62,529 nucleotides of DNA from positions 1 to 62,529 of IMG/VR virus record IMGVR_UViG_3300008952_000043; one strand, written 5' to 3'. The position numbers were made by a program, and so were the translations under genes. Shown here piece by piece: positions 18,151 to 25,633 of the stretch; position 1 is the stretch's first letter; each line of letters starts with the position of its first letter. The notes beneath the pieces are model-generated. The model saw only the letters and a program-made list of their open reading frames with translations. It ran no database searches and was not told the origin of the DNA. This DNA is from a virus.

Positions 18151-19146
18151 ATGGGAAGACAGGTTATTACTACATTGCTTACAGCGACCGGCCTATTAAT
18201 ACCGAGTCAGATCGGATGTGGATCTGACCACTACTTAACCTACGAAAATATAGTCGAGGTGCCCGTGGAGGTGCCCGTCTATATTGAAGAGGAGGTTCCA
18301 GGGGGGAATGTATGGGTAGATTCCTTTACCCAGCCTGGGTCGGTTGACGGCGTAGACATCCTGTGGGTGGTTGACCAGTCTGGATCCATGCAGAATGATG
18401 AGCCCAATCTACTCGCGGGTATAGGGGCCATGATGAACGCCTTACCACCGTCTGGATGGCGTCTTGCAATAATTCCAGCGGACCCGACTGCTGCCTCTAT
18501 TGAGAACCAGTTCCCTCTGGTGCCTGGAGACACTGTTCAGGATGCGACAGACATGCTGAATAATATGGCTAGTGGGCACCTTGAGGCTGGGCTTGACGCT
18601 GTGTACCACTATGTAATGTCAAATCCATACTCGCTCACATGGATGCGAGATGATGCGGCGCTTCTAGTTGTGTTTGTGTCTGACGAAGATGACCAGAGCG
18701 TAACTATGGCGACGGCCCAAGACTTCATCTATTGGTATCAAACGACGTCTATCTCTCCGTTTGCCGCCAGCATCGTGAACCTCGACCCCGCCGAGTCTAT
18801 GTGCAATAGCTCTGCGATGCATGCGGGTGACAAGTATATTGACGTGACGAACCATTTCGTTGGCGTTGTTTTGGATATTTGCTCAGAGGATTGGTCACAG
18901 GGGTCTGTTGATGCTGGCGTACAAGTAGAGCCTCACAGCGAATGGCCTCTTTCGCATACCCCAATAGTGGACACTGTTCGTGTATTTATCGATAGCGCAT
19001 TGAACTCAGACTGGACGTATGACGCGGTAGAGAACAAAGTTTTGTTTACGGTGATACCCCCGAGTAATTCTTTGGTTGAGATTGGGTATGTGATTGATGA
19101 GCCGGATACTGGACTGGACGCGGGTGCCGATACTGGTAGTAGCTAA
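18151..19146 (+). CDS. Lipoprotein-like von Willebrand A (VWA) domain protein
   Basis: 331 residues. The N-terminus looks like a short signal peptide ending in QIGC, a plausible but atypical lipobox (Cys23). The VWA domain starts with VDILWVVDQSGSM, containing the metal-binding DxSxS motif (D75, S77, S79), and continues to a strand with VFVSDEDDQS; a later Cys pair (CNSS, DICSED) may form a disulfide. The C-terminus is a short Asp/Gly/Thr tail (DTGLDAGADTG) of the kind seen in surface proteins of Myxococcota-like bacteria. VWA domains mediate metal-dependent protein binding. In a phage it could act as a host-surface modifier, exclusion factor or adhesin; none is shown. No ribosome binding site is visible. 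Confidence 0.8.
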   Translation: MGRQVITTLLTATGLLIPSQIGCGSDHYLTYENIVEVPVEVPVYIEEEVPGGNVWVDSFTQPGSVDGVDILWVVDQSGSMQNDEPNLLAGIGAMMNALPPSGWRLAIIPADPTAASIENQFPLVPGDTVQDATDMLNNMASGHLEAGLDAVYHYVMSNPYSLTWMRDDAALLVVFVSDEDDQSVTMATAQDFIYWYQTTSISPFAASIVNLDPAESMCNSSAMHAGDKYIDVTNHFVGVVLDICSEDWSQGSVDAGVQVEPHSEWPLSHTPIVDTVRVFIDSALNSDWTYDAVENKVLFTVIPPSNSLVEIGYVIDEPDTGLDAGADTGSS

Positions 19147-19150
19147 AAAA

Positions 19151-19185
19151 GAAGGGGGGACCACCGTGATGGTGATCCCCCCTTC
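19151..19185. terminator. Bidirectional terminator ending the early (minus) operon
   Basis: GAAGGGGGGA pairs with TCCCCCCTTC over 10 bp with an inner 4-bp CACC/GGTG helix. On the minus strand it is followed by TTTTTTAGCT, a textbook intrinsic terminator for the long early operon. The flank TAGCTAAAAAAGA is shared with the terminator at 17228. Confidence 0.8.
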
Positions 19186-19216
19186 AACCTAAGCCCTGAT
19201 CAGGTAGGGCCTAGAA

Positions 19217-20008
19217 CTACTTCTTTAGTTGTGACAAGTCCTTAATAAGGTCATCGTCGTCTTCAATGATCGCCGTATTAAGGATGTATACCAAAGCGTC
19301 ATGCAAATCAGCGTACATCGCCGCTTGCTCAGCACGCATCGCCTGAACCTCCCCACGGAGGCTATCAATCCCCGTCAGGAAGGAATTAAGGTCGGTACCC
19401 ACACTAAGGGTGACCTCAGGCGTAGTGGTTGGAATTTCTTCCTTCACCACCTCAACAGCTTCAGCAGCAGTCTTCTTTACTCGGAAGCCGCCCTTCTTTT
19501 TCTTGGCGGTGGTTTCCTGCTTCTTGGTAGCCGTCTTAGTAGCAGCTTTGGCGTCTGTAGTGGTCTTGCGTGGCCTACCGCGCTTTCGCTTAGCAGGGGC
19601 AGCTTCGACAGTTTCTTCAGTAGCAGCAGTTTCTACTACCGGGTTTTTGCGGGGACGTCCACGCTTCCTCTTCTTAGGAGGTTCAACAGTGACAGCAGTG
19701 CCTTCTTCAGCTTCCACTGCCTCTTCCGTGGCCCCGCCAGTAGGGAAGGTGGGAGCCTTGGAGTTACCAAGAATGAATTGCTGCAACTGCTGTAGGTACG
19801 CTACGACATTTGGTCGGAACTGTTCCGCGCCAATGGTCTCTAGGTCCAGAGACGCAAAGTCTTCAGCACGCTCTTGAATCCAAGAGATCGTTTCGCCCTC
19901 TTTCTTGGTGTACGCTTCAAGGGGTTCCATCCCCATTCCCACGATTACGATTTTTCTAATTTCCGCTCGGTCGAGCGGGGTCAACATTTTCTTTGTTACT
20001 TTACCCAT
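19217..20008 (-). CDS. AT-hook DNA-binding protein
   Basis: 263 residues starting MGKVTKKMLT; ATG 20008 is chosen for GGAGG just upstream, since the longer in-frame extension lies inside the preceding gene. After a ~90-residue helical N-terminal region come two AT-hook motifs, KRGRPRK at residues 115-121 and 142-148, then a Lys/Thr/Ala-rich histone-H1-like stretch and a C-terminal coiled-coil-like helix ending in an acidic patch. AT-hooks bind the minor groove of A/T-rich DNA. It is the last gene of the early operon, directly before the terminator. A role in organising phage DNA or acting on A/T-rich promoters is inference. The motifs themselves are clear. Confidence 0.8.
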   Translation of the reverse strand: MGKVTKKMLTPLDRAEIRKIVIVGMGMEPLEAYTKKEGETISWIQERAEDFASLDLETIGAEQFRPNVVAYLQQLQQFILGNSKAPTFPTGGATEEAVEAEEGTAVTVEPPKKRKRGRPRKNPVVETAATEETVEAAPAKRKRGRPRKTTTDAKAATKTATKKQETTAKKKKGGFRVKKTAAEAVEVVKEEIPTTTPEVTLSVGTDLNSFLTGIDSLRGEVQAMRAEQAAMYADLHDALVYILNTAIIEDDDDLIKDLSQLKK

Positions 20009-20285
20009 TTTCTTCCTCCAGGAGTTGTTTATAGCAGAATAATACAACCCCATCATGATGCTCGTAGCAGTTACCATTACATGGGAGGGAAAGCCTGCTA
20101 CGGTTGTTTTCAATAAAAGCTATAAGACTATTTCTCATTTGATTGATAGGCGTTTCTGGTATTTCCTCTAGGTTGAATTGCAGAAAACTGTGTAGGTCTT
20201 CTAGCTTTGTTGATGGAGACACACGGACTCCTGTTTGTTCTAGGACTATGTGCCTTAGTTCCTCCTTACCTGTTTTAGGATTCAT
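20001..20285 (-). CDS. Small Cys/His protein, conserved-type hypothetical
   Basis: 94 residues; the ATG lies inside the end of the RusA gene (11-nt overlap), so translation is probably coupled. The C-terminal third reads LPCNGNC..HHDGVVLFCY, giving a Cys-x3-Cys..His-His..Cys cluster that could bind zinc. The N-terminal part is helical. I recall similar short phage proteins ending in a C..C-H..D..C segment but cannot name a function. Its stop overlaps the next start by 8 nt. Confidence 0.65.
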   Translation of the reverse strand: MNPKTGKEELRHIVLEQTGVRVSPSTKLEDLHSFLQFNLEEIPETPINQMRNSLIAFIENNRSRLSLPCNGNCYEHHDGVVLFCYKQLLEEENG

Positions 20286-20709
20286 CGCTAAGCTCTTCTA
20301 TTTTTATTTTGATGCCCACGAAGTCATGGGCGGGTCCGTCTAATTTCTGAATAAACTCCTCCGTGAAACAAGAATCGTCGATACCTAAACAGTCGGCCAG
20401 TACGTCCTCTAACACCTTTACTAAGTTTGATACGTCCCGCCGCTTGAATCGGGTCTTGGCCTTTGTTGGCCACCCCTTGTTGAACAAGGCTGGTAGGTAG
20501 TAGTAAATACTTAGTCGATGGGGCTTGTCTCCGTTTAGAGGGCTCCCGTCAAAGGACAGTTGTTGGGCTATCTCCATAGACGCTTTCGCTTTAAACTGTT
20601 TCATCTTGCTAGACGGCCTAGGCCCACGAGCAGTATAGATATACATATTGTTAACTGACGGTGGTAGCAACGTCAACTCTGCAGTGAACACCGTCTTATT
20701 TTTATTCAC
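20275..20709 (-). CDS. rusA: RusA-type Holliday junction resolvase
   Basis: 144 residues from a GTG that overlaps the preceding stop (GTGAATAA); a TTG at 20736 would add nine residues. Family features are the N-terminal PPSVNNMY, matching the RusA PPSxNxxY signature, and the acidic catalytic region KRRDVSNLVKVLEDVLADCLGIDDS-like (residues ~89-113) with Asp92, Asp102 and Asp111/112 spaced as in RusA enzymes. RusA cuts four-way junctions and resolves recombination or replication intermediates before packaging. It lies among recombinase and nuclease genes, which fits that role. The sequence match is clear; cleavage specificity is unknown. Confidence 0.88.
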   Translation of the reverse strand: MNKNKTVFTAELTLLPPSVNNMYIYTARGPRPSSKMKQFKAKASMEIAQQLSFDGSPLNGDKPHRLSIYYYLPALFNKGWPTKAKTRFKRRDVSNLVKVLEDVLADCLGIDDSCFTEEFIQKLDGPAHDFVGIKIKIEELSDES

Positions 20710-21247
20710 GAGACACCGGCTTATAACCCCCGGCAAATTTCTTTGCTGGCTTTGATTTACTCAAGGAAAACTCAGAGTTACGCTCGGGCTCATCTTGTGT
20801 TCTAAACCATAGCTCTCTTCCGATTCTGTCCATGCTTTTGCTTATCTTTCTTAGCCTAGCATCGTGGACATCTACCTTTGCCTTGAAGTAAACGTAGTCC
20901 CGCTTTGCCCCTAAACAGGCAGTTACGACGTACGCCTTTCGGAGGTCTGCGTTGGTTAACTTTTTATCTTTGGCAGATGCAAGAGTTGCCGTCGCGGTTA
21001 CCGCCTCAAGTCTCGCTTTACTGACGGACATGTAGCTACTGGCTTTAGCAACTTGATCAGAAAGATACTCAAAGAACGCCAAGAAATCATCGTAGAGTTC
21101 TTTGAGGTCTTCGTTCGGTAAGTCCTTCAACCCAGCAGGTAGTCTAGGTTCTTCACTGGGTGGCTCCCGATCAGGAGCAAAACCCGTGGCACGCAGATCT
21201 TTTTCTAGTGTTTCACGTAATTCAAGGAATAAATCCTTCTCAGCCAT
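20702..21247 (-). CDS. Helical protein, possible UvsY-like recombination mediator
   Basis: 181 residues; ATG 21247 has AGGAGG 5 nt upstream (a GTG two codons earlier abuts that site). The first ~45 residues are charged and Pro-rich; the rest is almost entirely helical with two long charged segments (FEYLSDQVAKASSYMSVSKA; KAKVDVHDARLRKISKSMDR) and a final RIGRELWFR. The layout of a middle helix, a linker with KLTNADLRK, a long helix and a terminal 'R..W/F-x-R' resembles T4/cyanophage UvsY, which loads UvsX on gp32-coated DNA. Size, helicity and position beside recombinase and nuclease genes support that, but it is an analogy by eye and needs structure comparison. Confidence 0.45.
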   Translation of the reverse strand: MAEKDLFLELRETLEKDLRATGFAPDREPPSEEPRLPAGLKDLPNEDLKELYDDFLAFFEYLSDQVAKASSYMSVSKARLEAVTATATLASAKDKKLTNADLRKAYVVTACLGAKRDYVYFKAKVDVHDARLRKISKSMDRIGRELWFRTQDEPERNSEFSLSKSKPAKKFAGGYKPVSRE

Positions 21248-21256
21248 AGGCACCTC

Positions 21257-21970
21257 CTACTCGCTGAAGGGCTGGCAGACATGCTGAAACTTACATGTTC
21301 TACATACCCATTTGTTTGGTTCCTTTGGAGGGGCTTCTCCAGCCTCTACAAATTCTTCAACTGTCTTTATTATGCTCACAATTTCCTGGAAGATGTCGTT
21401 GTCGAACTCAATCTTGAAGAGTCGCATCTGTCCCGTCGCCCTAGCCACGTAAAGTAGCTGAGTCCTTGGGACGTCCTCGCAGAACATGTAACAGTGTACT
21501 TGGTAGATATGCTCTTTCTTGGGCCGAACAAGTGATTTAAACACACTCTCGCCCACTGTTTTGATCTCAAGTAGCCAGTCCCTATCACGGAATATTCCGT
21601 CGCAGTGGCCCACGATGTGGAGGTCTTCGTTACTGATTGGGATCTCGGCGTTGAATCCGTCGAACTCCTTCTCAAGCTTCTCTTGGATCATGTCGTGAAG
21701 CGCGTGCCCCATGTCAAACAGCATACGGAGATCTGATGGGATTCGGCTTTCGGGCTCTTGCCCTGTCCGGTCGTACCAAAGAGCACGTTTACAGGCCGTT
21801 GGCGTAAGAGAGGATGGGTGATACCCACCGGTTCTTCTAGACCAAGGCTCTAGGTTTGATTCGAAGTCAATACGCTCTATTTCTTTTAATACTGAGAACT
21901 CTCCGTCCTCTTTTATCTTCTTTTCGTTTAGGCAGCGTGCTGGAATCCTAAATCCTTTTTTCTTTGCCAT
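21257..21970 (-). CDS. Cas4/RecB-like PD-(D/E)XK exonuclease with Fe-S cysteines
   Basis: 237 residues; ATG starts one nt after the preceding stop, with AGAGG upstream. Nuclease core: GHALHDMIQ helix (His90 region), Asp124 in GHCDGI, Glu135-x-Lys137 in LLEIKT, and Gln157 in YQVHCYMF. Cys60 plus the C-terminal cluster Cys223-x2-Cys226-x5-Cys232 match the four-cysteine iron-sulfur arrangement of Cas4/AddB-type nucleases. These enzymes resect DNA ends. Neighbouring genes are a second PD-(D/E)XK protein, a recombinase and a resolvase, so an end-processing role in recombination-dependent replication is likely. There is no CRISPR array or other cas gene in the window. Confidence 0.85.
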   Translation of the reverse strand: MAKKKGFRIPARCLNEKKIKEDGEFSVLKEIERIDFESNLEPWSRRTGGYHPSSLTPTACKRALWYDRTGQEPESRIPSDLRMLFDMGHALHDMIQEKLEKEFDGFNAEIPISNEDLHIVGHCDGIFRDRDWLLEIKTVGESVFKSLVRPKKEHIYQVHCYMFCEDVPRTQLLYVARATGQMRLFKIEFDNDIFQEIVSIIKTVEEFVEAGEAPPKEPNKWVCRTCKFQHVCQPFSE

Positions 21971-21971
21971 T

Positions 21972-22739
21972 TCATATACCTCTTTTCGCAAAGGTGAGGA
22001 AATTCTCGTAGCTCATCAGTAGATACTCATCCGACTCAACGGTAAATCGCACGCCTACGTCATTGAAAACGTCTGCGGCCATCTCTAGAGAAATAGTTAA
22101 TATCTTTGAAGATTTCTTTTTGCTTGGGATATCCCTAGTAGAAGAAAGCTCTTCTAGGAAATCTTCTCCTAGATCCTGAAATGGGACTATGGCTACCTCA
22201 CCTTTCCTCGCAAACTCTATTATGTACGCAGGTATTTTACCTTCTGAATATGCTTGAAATTTCAAGTGCTTTAGGTCTTTTAAGCTTAGGGCGTATTTCC
22301 CCGTTGTTGTTGTCTTCGCTTCCACCAGAAGCTCTGGTGTCACCACATCCCGTCTGAACCCCCAAACTGACCCGGAGCCTGCTTGAGTTTTTCCTTCAAG
22401 TTCTTTCGCGATGCGCTTCTCTTGTTTTTTACTAGCATCGCGGTTTGTGGTCACAGCTAATGCCTCCTTTATTACGATGTCATATGTTGTGTCGTTGTAA
22501 ATCTGTTCCGCGCCCTTGTCCCAGTCTACGCGCCCTAGAATCATTCGGCATAGCTCTAGGTGACGCTCATCTATATTCGGGAGGACCGCAAGACCGCTCT
22601 TTATATGCGTGATGGAATACTCTGTGCCCCCCTTTGCCTTCTTGGGCGGCTTGTGAAAGTACAGCCCAGGAAGGAAGGGGAACCCATCTACATAGTGCGG
22701 TTGTGCTTTTGGCCCTATCCGAATACAGAGTCTTGCCAT
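21972..22739 (-). CDS. PD-(D/E)XK nuclease-like protein
   Basis: 255 residues from ATG. The central section shows a candidate nuclease core: Asp131 (RRDVV), Glu140-x-Lys142 (LLVEAKTTTTGKYALS) and, after a helix, Gln162 in KFQAYSEGKIPAYIIEFA, the pattern seen in Hjc-like and other PD-(D/E)XK endonucleases. The N-terminal ~80 residues are unassigned. The C-terminal ~50 residues hold a domain of unknown type. It is directly upstream of the Cas4-like gene, spaced by one nucleotide. It may be a structure-selective or end-processing nuclease; substrate unknown. The core motif is moderately convincing. Confidence 0.65.
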   Translation of the reverse strand: MARLCIRIGPKAQPHYVDGFPFLPGLYFHKPPKKAKGGTEYSITHIKSGLAVLPNIDERHLELCRMILGRVDWDKGAEQIYNDTTYDIVIKEALAVTTNRDASKKQEKRIAKELEGKTQAGSGSVWGFRRDVVTPELLVEAKTTTTGKYALSLKDLKHLKFQAYSEGKIPAYIIEFARKGEVAIVPFQDLGEDFLEELSSTRDIPSKKKSSKILTISLEMAADVFNDVGVRFTVESDEYLLMSYENFLTFAKRGI

Positions 22740-22740
22740 G

Positions 22741-23019
22741 CTAGTTACCGGTATTTAGCTGTCTCACACACGAGGTGTAAATAGCGTGGTCTAGCTCATT
22801 ACCTGCCGCACTAGCCGAGAGTGTTCCAGAGCGAGCGTAAACTCGCCAGAGATCGCCATCGGCTTGTTGTAGGTCGGCGTATTTTTCGCCCATACAGGCG
22901 TGTATTTTCGCTAACTTCGCATCGTTTGGTTGGATCCAGAACAGGTACCAACCGGTAGAGACGACGAGGAATGAGATTAACACTATGAAAATAGCTGGTT
23001 CAGGTAAGTACTTCATCAT
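22741..23019 (-). CDS. Single-pass membrane protein, hypothetical
   Basis: 92 residues. Start ATG 23019 lies inside the end of the recombinase gene with AGGAG 7 nt upstream; an earlier in-frame ATG at 23037 has no such site. One hydrophobic helix (IFIVLISFLVVSTGWYLFWI) near the N-terminus is followed by a ~60-residue soluble tail with two Cys (ACMGEK and TSCVRQ) that could form a disulfide if it faces the periplasm. An N-terminal anchor with an outside tail is typical of spanin- or holin-associated proteins, but it is embedded in replication genes, so function is open. Confidence 0.65.
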   Translation of the reverse strand: MMKYLPEPAIFIVLISFLVVSTGWYLFWIQPNDAKLAKIHACMGEKYADLQQADGDLWRVYARSGTLSASAAGNELDHAIYTSCVRQLNTGN

Positions 23020-24082
23020 CAGAAGGCTCCTCTTCATTGGGTGTTTTACCCAGCACTGCGGCTCGGACTTCAGCGGCTAGTTCTGGGGACGATCTCAACA
23101 TTGAGACTACCCCATCCAGGCCACCTTTGATTTTATCCTCGTAATCGAGGATATAGTAAACAGGACCGCTATTCCTAACCACACCGTGTGCCTTTGCTGC
23201 ACGCGCTAGGTCTTGAACTAAATCTACGCCTTGGTTGAAGATGAAGCTATAGCTCCCCTCAGCACCCTCGCTAATCCCGTGCTTGCCTTTTGAGATTTTC
23301 CACTTGATCTCTTTTCCGATTTTTGTCGTTCCCTTCTTTAGGGTCTGACCCGGCTTCAAGTGAATATCTACAGCTTTTGCGTGCTTGAGGGCGTATCCCC
23401 CAGGCTGGGTGTAAGGAACGTACTTCGCGCTGTGCGCGTTCATGTTTGCCCGAACCGGGTTAATCATGACTACACAAGTCTGGTTGGGCTTGCCGTCCTC
23501 GCCAGGAACGCGCATGGCAGAGTAGAACTTCTGACAGAAGGAACTAAGTAAAGAAGCCCACGTAGCGATTTTTGCGTCTTCGCCCAGGCCTTTAACTAGA
23601 TTGTGTCGCGTTTCTCCGGAGCCGAGTTCGTTGATGATCAACAAGTGGAACTCCTGGGATTTAACCATCTCTAGCATGGCGTCCAGCATTGTCTCTGCTG
23701 GTGCATCGGAGTCGGTGGTAGCGAGATCGACAAAGAGTAGGTTTCCGCAATCTAGATCAATACCAGCCAGTTCCATGAACCCTGGGTCCGGTTTGTATCC
23801 GAAGCTCATCCAGGCAATGTTAGCTGCGTCTCCGTGTGTCCGCTGTACCTCAGCAATCACTCGGTTCGAAAGGTAGTCTTTACCTACGCCGTCTGGCCCG
23901 AAAAGTTGGATCATTGAGCCACCGGGCAACCCGCCTTTCAACGCGATATCAAGCGATAATATTCCGGTAGGGAGCCTCGTATCAAACGGGGTCTCTACCT
24001 CTGTAATGGGGGTAACTGTCGCGGCTCCACCGAGACGCTTTTGTACCGATTTAATGAGGTGGCTTAGATCTTTTTTGGCCAT
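23000..24082 (-). CDS. RecA/UvsX-like recombinase with altered ATPase motifs
   Basis: 360 residues; ATG overlaps the previous stop (ATGA). The fold is recognisable: TGILSLDIALKGGLPGGSMIQLFG, a P-loop, a DPGFMELAGIDLDCGNLLFVD segment that matches the RecA region after strand 3, and a C-terminal KIGKEIKWKISKGKHG strand pair. Key residues differ: Walker A reads GPDGVGKD (residues 62-69) with Asp in place of Thr/Ser; the catalytic Glu region of RecA (D-A-E-H) is S-F-G-Y; and the Walker B Asp is Asn151. It ends in an acidic tail (NEEEPSDDEV). It sits with MazG, nucleases and SSB genes. Strand exchange is the likely role, but ATP hydrolysis may be altered. Confidence 0.85.
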   Translation of the reverse strand: MAKKDLSHLIKSVQKRLGGAATVTPITEVETPFDTRLPTGILSLDIALKGGLPGGSMIQLFGPDGVGKDYLSNRVIAEVQRTHGDAANIAWMSFGYKPDPGFMELAGIDLDCGNLLFVDLATTDSDAPAETMLDAMLEMVKSQEFHLLIINELGSGETRHNLVKGLGEDAKIATWASLLSSFCQKFYSAMRVPGEDGKPNQTCVVMINPVRANMNAHSAKYVPYTQPGGYALKHAKAVDIHLKPGQTLKKGTTKIGKEIKWKISKGKHGISEGAEGSYSFIFNQGVDLVQDLARAAKAHGVVRNSGPVYYILDYEDKIKGGLDGVVSMLRSSPELAAEVRAAVLGKTPNEEEPSDDEVLT

Positions 24083-24327
24083 CAGGTCTCCTCTAGTTCT
24101 TTTCTCATTTTTTCAAATTCTTCGATAAGTTCTGGGTCCATACCGTCATCCCCAAGCTGGTCTCTGTACAGACTGACCATGTCGTTAAGCAGCTTCATCT
24201 TGAAGTCCTTAATCATTTGGGGGGCTCTCCCGGAAGCTATTTTTTCCATCGCAGCCTCTTCAGAATCGCAGAGCTTCATCTTCAGAAGTGTTGCGACAAG
24301 TTGGGAGGCGTCGCTGTATTTTTCCAT
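24082..24327 (-). CDS. Small helical protein, hypothetical
   Basis: 81 residues, ATG start, stop overlapping the recombinase ATG by 4 nt. It is predicted all-helical with two amphipathic segments (KLCDSEEAAMEKIASG; FKMKLLNDMVSLYRDQLG) and a Glu-rich C-terminus. Tight coupling to the recombinase gene suggests it works with it or is co-regulated. I do not recognise a family. Confidence 0.65.
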   Translation of the reverse strand: MEKYSDASQLVATLLKMKLCDSEEAAMEKIASGRAPQMIKDFKMKLLNDMVSLYRDQLGDDGMDPELIEEFEKMRKELEET

Positions 24328-24331
24328 AATA

Positions 24332-24880
24332 TTACTCTTCTAGGTTTAGGCGTTTCTTCACGGAACGCATCTCAGACTTGGTTACTGGTCCCATAGACAT
24401 TCGGTAGCCAGAGCCATCTTCTAGCTCAACGTAGCCTTGGTCTATGTCGAGGAAGGCCCCAACGACGGCATCACCCTCGGTGACAGTGGTATTCACTGAT
24501 CCGATGATTTCTAGTAAGGCTACTTGCCGCTTCTTGATCATGTCATTTATGTCCAATTCTTCCTCCCGGTGAACACTGTGATGGGTTGTGAAGCCGTTCG
24601 GATAACGGCGCTTCAGCTTGTCTATATTTATATCACCTATGTCCGACAGGTCGAGTTTTAATATGCTCGAAATCCCGGCGATGTACCAAAGGAGATCACC
24701 AAGCTCTTTAGCCAAGTAATCTTTATCAAGGGCGTGCTTATGAAAGACCGCTTTCTTAACGTGGTCAATCAACTCCCCACCCTCCCCAGCAAGACCTAAA
24801 CAAAAGTTCGTTAGAAGGCTATCTATTTCTTCTACTGGGATGGTTCTCGCTGCTAACCTTTGGTACTCGCTCAGGTTCAT
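24332..24880 (-). CDS. MazG-like nucleotide pyrophosphohydrolase
   Basis: 182 residues. The MazG helical core is clear: GLAGEGGELIDHVKKAV gives the first ExxE helix, LAKELGDLLWYIAGISS the ExxD helix, followed by NIDKLKRRYPNGF, the usual end of the domain. These residues coordinate Mg2+ and hydrolyse NTPs or dNTPs to monophosphates. The ~70 C-terminal residues (including GAFLDIDQGYVELEDGSGYRM) form an extra small beta-rich domain not part of canonical MazG. In phages such enzymes are thought to adjust nucleotide pools. It lies 1-4 nt from both neighbours in the operon. Confidence 0.88.
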   Translation of the reverse strand: MNLSEYQRLAARTIPVEEIDSLLTNFCLGLAGEGGELIDHVKKAVFHKHALDKDYLAKELGDLLWYIAGISSILKLDLSDIGDINIDKLKRRYPNGFTTHHSVHREEELDINDMIKKRQVALLEIIGSVNTTVTEGDAVVGAFLDIDQGYVELEDGSGYRMSMGPVTKSEMRSVKKRLNLEE

Positions 24881-24883
24881 CTA

Positions 24884-25369
24884 TCAGTACTCCGGTGATG
24901 TAAACTTACTTCCATCTGGGATCTTTGTTACGGCCCAGTTGGTCAGATCGATCCATTCAATATTTTCACTATCTACGATGGCGCAGAAGCCCACAAGGTA
25001 TCGGAGCTTCTCATATCCGATTTCTTGTAAGATTACAGACCAGTCCTCGTGGACGTGCTCCTGTAGTTCCGTTGTGAAGTCGATTTCTTCACAGTCTTCA
25101 AAGTCGTCCCCCTCGCCCCCGTCACCATCATTTTTTACAATTATGCGCTCACAGGGCCAACTGGTGTACCCCCCGAAGGCTACGAGTTCAAACGGCTCTT
25201 CTTCCGGGTCACTCGCGTACTTTTGGTGGACCTCTGCGGTATCTACCGCCTTTGTCCAAAGCTCTAAACCATCATCGCTAGAGATGAGGGTATCGAACCA
25301 ATCTTGAAACTTCTCTTTGTCCTTCACCCTAAAATAGGATGATCTAACTGCGGGCAGGTAATTAGCCAT
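24884..25369 (-). CDS. Conserved-type phage hypothetical (YFRVKD protein)
   Basis: 161 residues; ATG 25369 has GGAG 7 nt upstream and is preferred to a TTG two codons earlier. It begins with NYLPAVRSSYFRVKDKEKFQDW, a phrase I have seen at the N-terminus of phage proteins without assigned role. The middle has an Asp/Gly/Glu-rich loop (KNDGDGGEGDDFEDCEE) and the C-terminal part a mixed alpha/beta segment (HEDWSVILQEIGYEKLRYLVGF). It overlaps the GIY-YIG gene end by 8 nt. Function is unknown. Confidence 0.7.
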   Translation of the reverse strand: MANYLPAVRSSYFRVKDKEKFQDWFDTLISSDDGLELWTKAVDTAEVHQKYASDPEEEPFELVAFGGYTSWPCERIIVKNDGDGGEGDDFEDCEEIDFTTELQEHVHEDWSVILQEIGYEKLRYLVGFCAIVDSENIEWIDLTNWAVTKIPDGSKFTSPEY

Positions 25370-25631
25370 AGCCAAACTCCGTGATAAATTCTTCTTTTTC
25401 TTTCTTACTCATACGCTTGAAGCCATGCTCAGAGACTAAGGCTTCCGCCTTGTCCCGGCACCTATGGGAGTAGGCTAAGTAGACGGGTCTTCTAGACCTC
25501 GTATACTTAGCCCCTCTCCTGGTGCTGTTATGTTCGTGCACGCGTCGTTTCAGGTCCGTAGTAATCCCTGTGTAGAGAGAACCGTCTGAACACCTAACAA
25601 CGTATACAAACCATAGCTTCTTTTTTGGCAC
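25362..25631 (-). CDS. GIY-YIG endonuclease-domain protein (UPF0213/YhbQ-like)
   Basis: 89 residues from GTG, with GAGGG 6 nt upstream. It is a minimal GIY-YIG domain: FVYVVRCSDGSLYTGIT (the GIY..YIG strands), LKRRVHEHN with the catalytic Arg region, AKYTRSRRPVYLAYSH, and an invariant-type Glu in ALVSEHGFKRM. Length and motif order match the stand-alone UPF0213 group rather than intron homing enzymes. Proteins of this group cut or repair DNA in bacteria, with poorly defined substrates. It is tucked into the early operon and could act on host DNA or branched replication products. Confidence 0.88.
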   Translation of the reverse strand: MPKKKLWFVYVVRCSDGSLYTGITTDLKRRVHEHNSTRRGAKYTRSRRPVYLAYSHRCRDKAEALVSEHGFKRMSKKEKEEFITEFGYG

Positions 25632-25633
25632 AA

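Noticed and set aside
21257-21970. CRISPR adaptation system suggested by a Cas4-like protein
   Set aside because: No repeat array and no cas1 or cas2 gene; neighbours are recombination genes.
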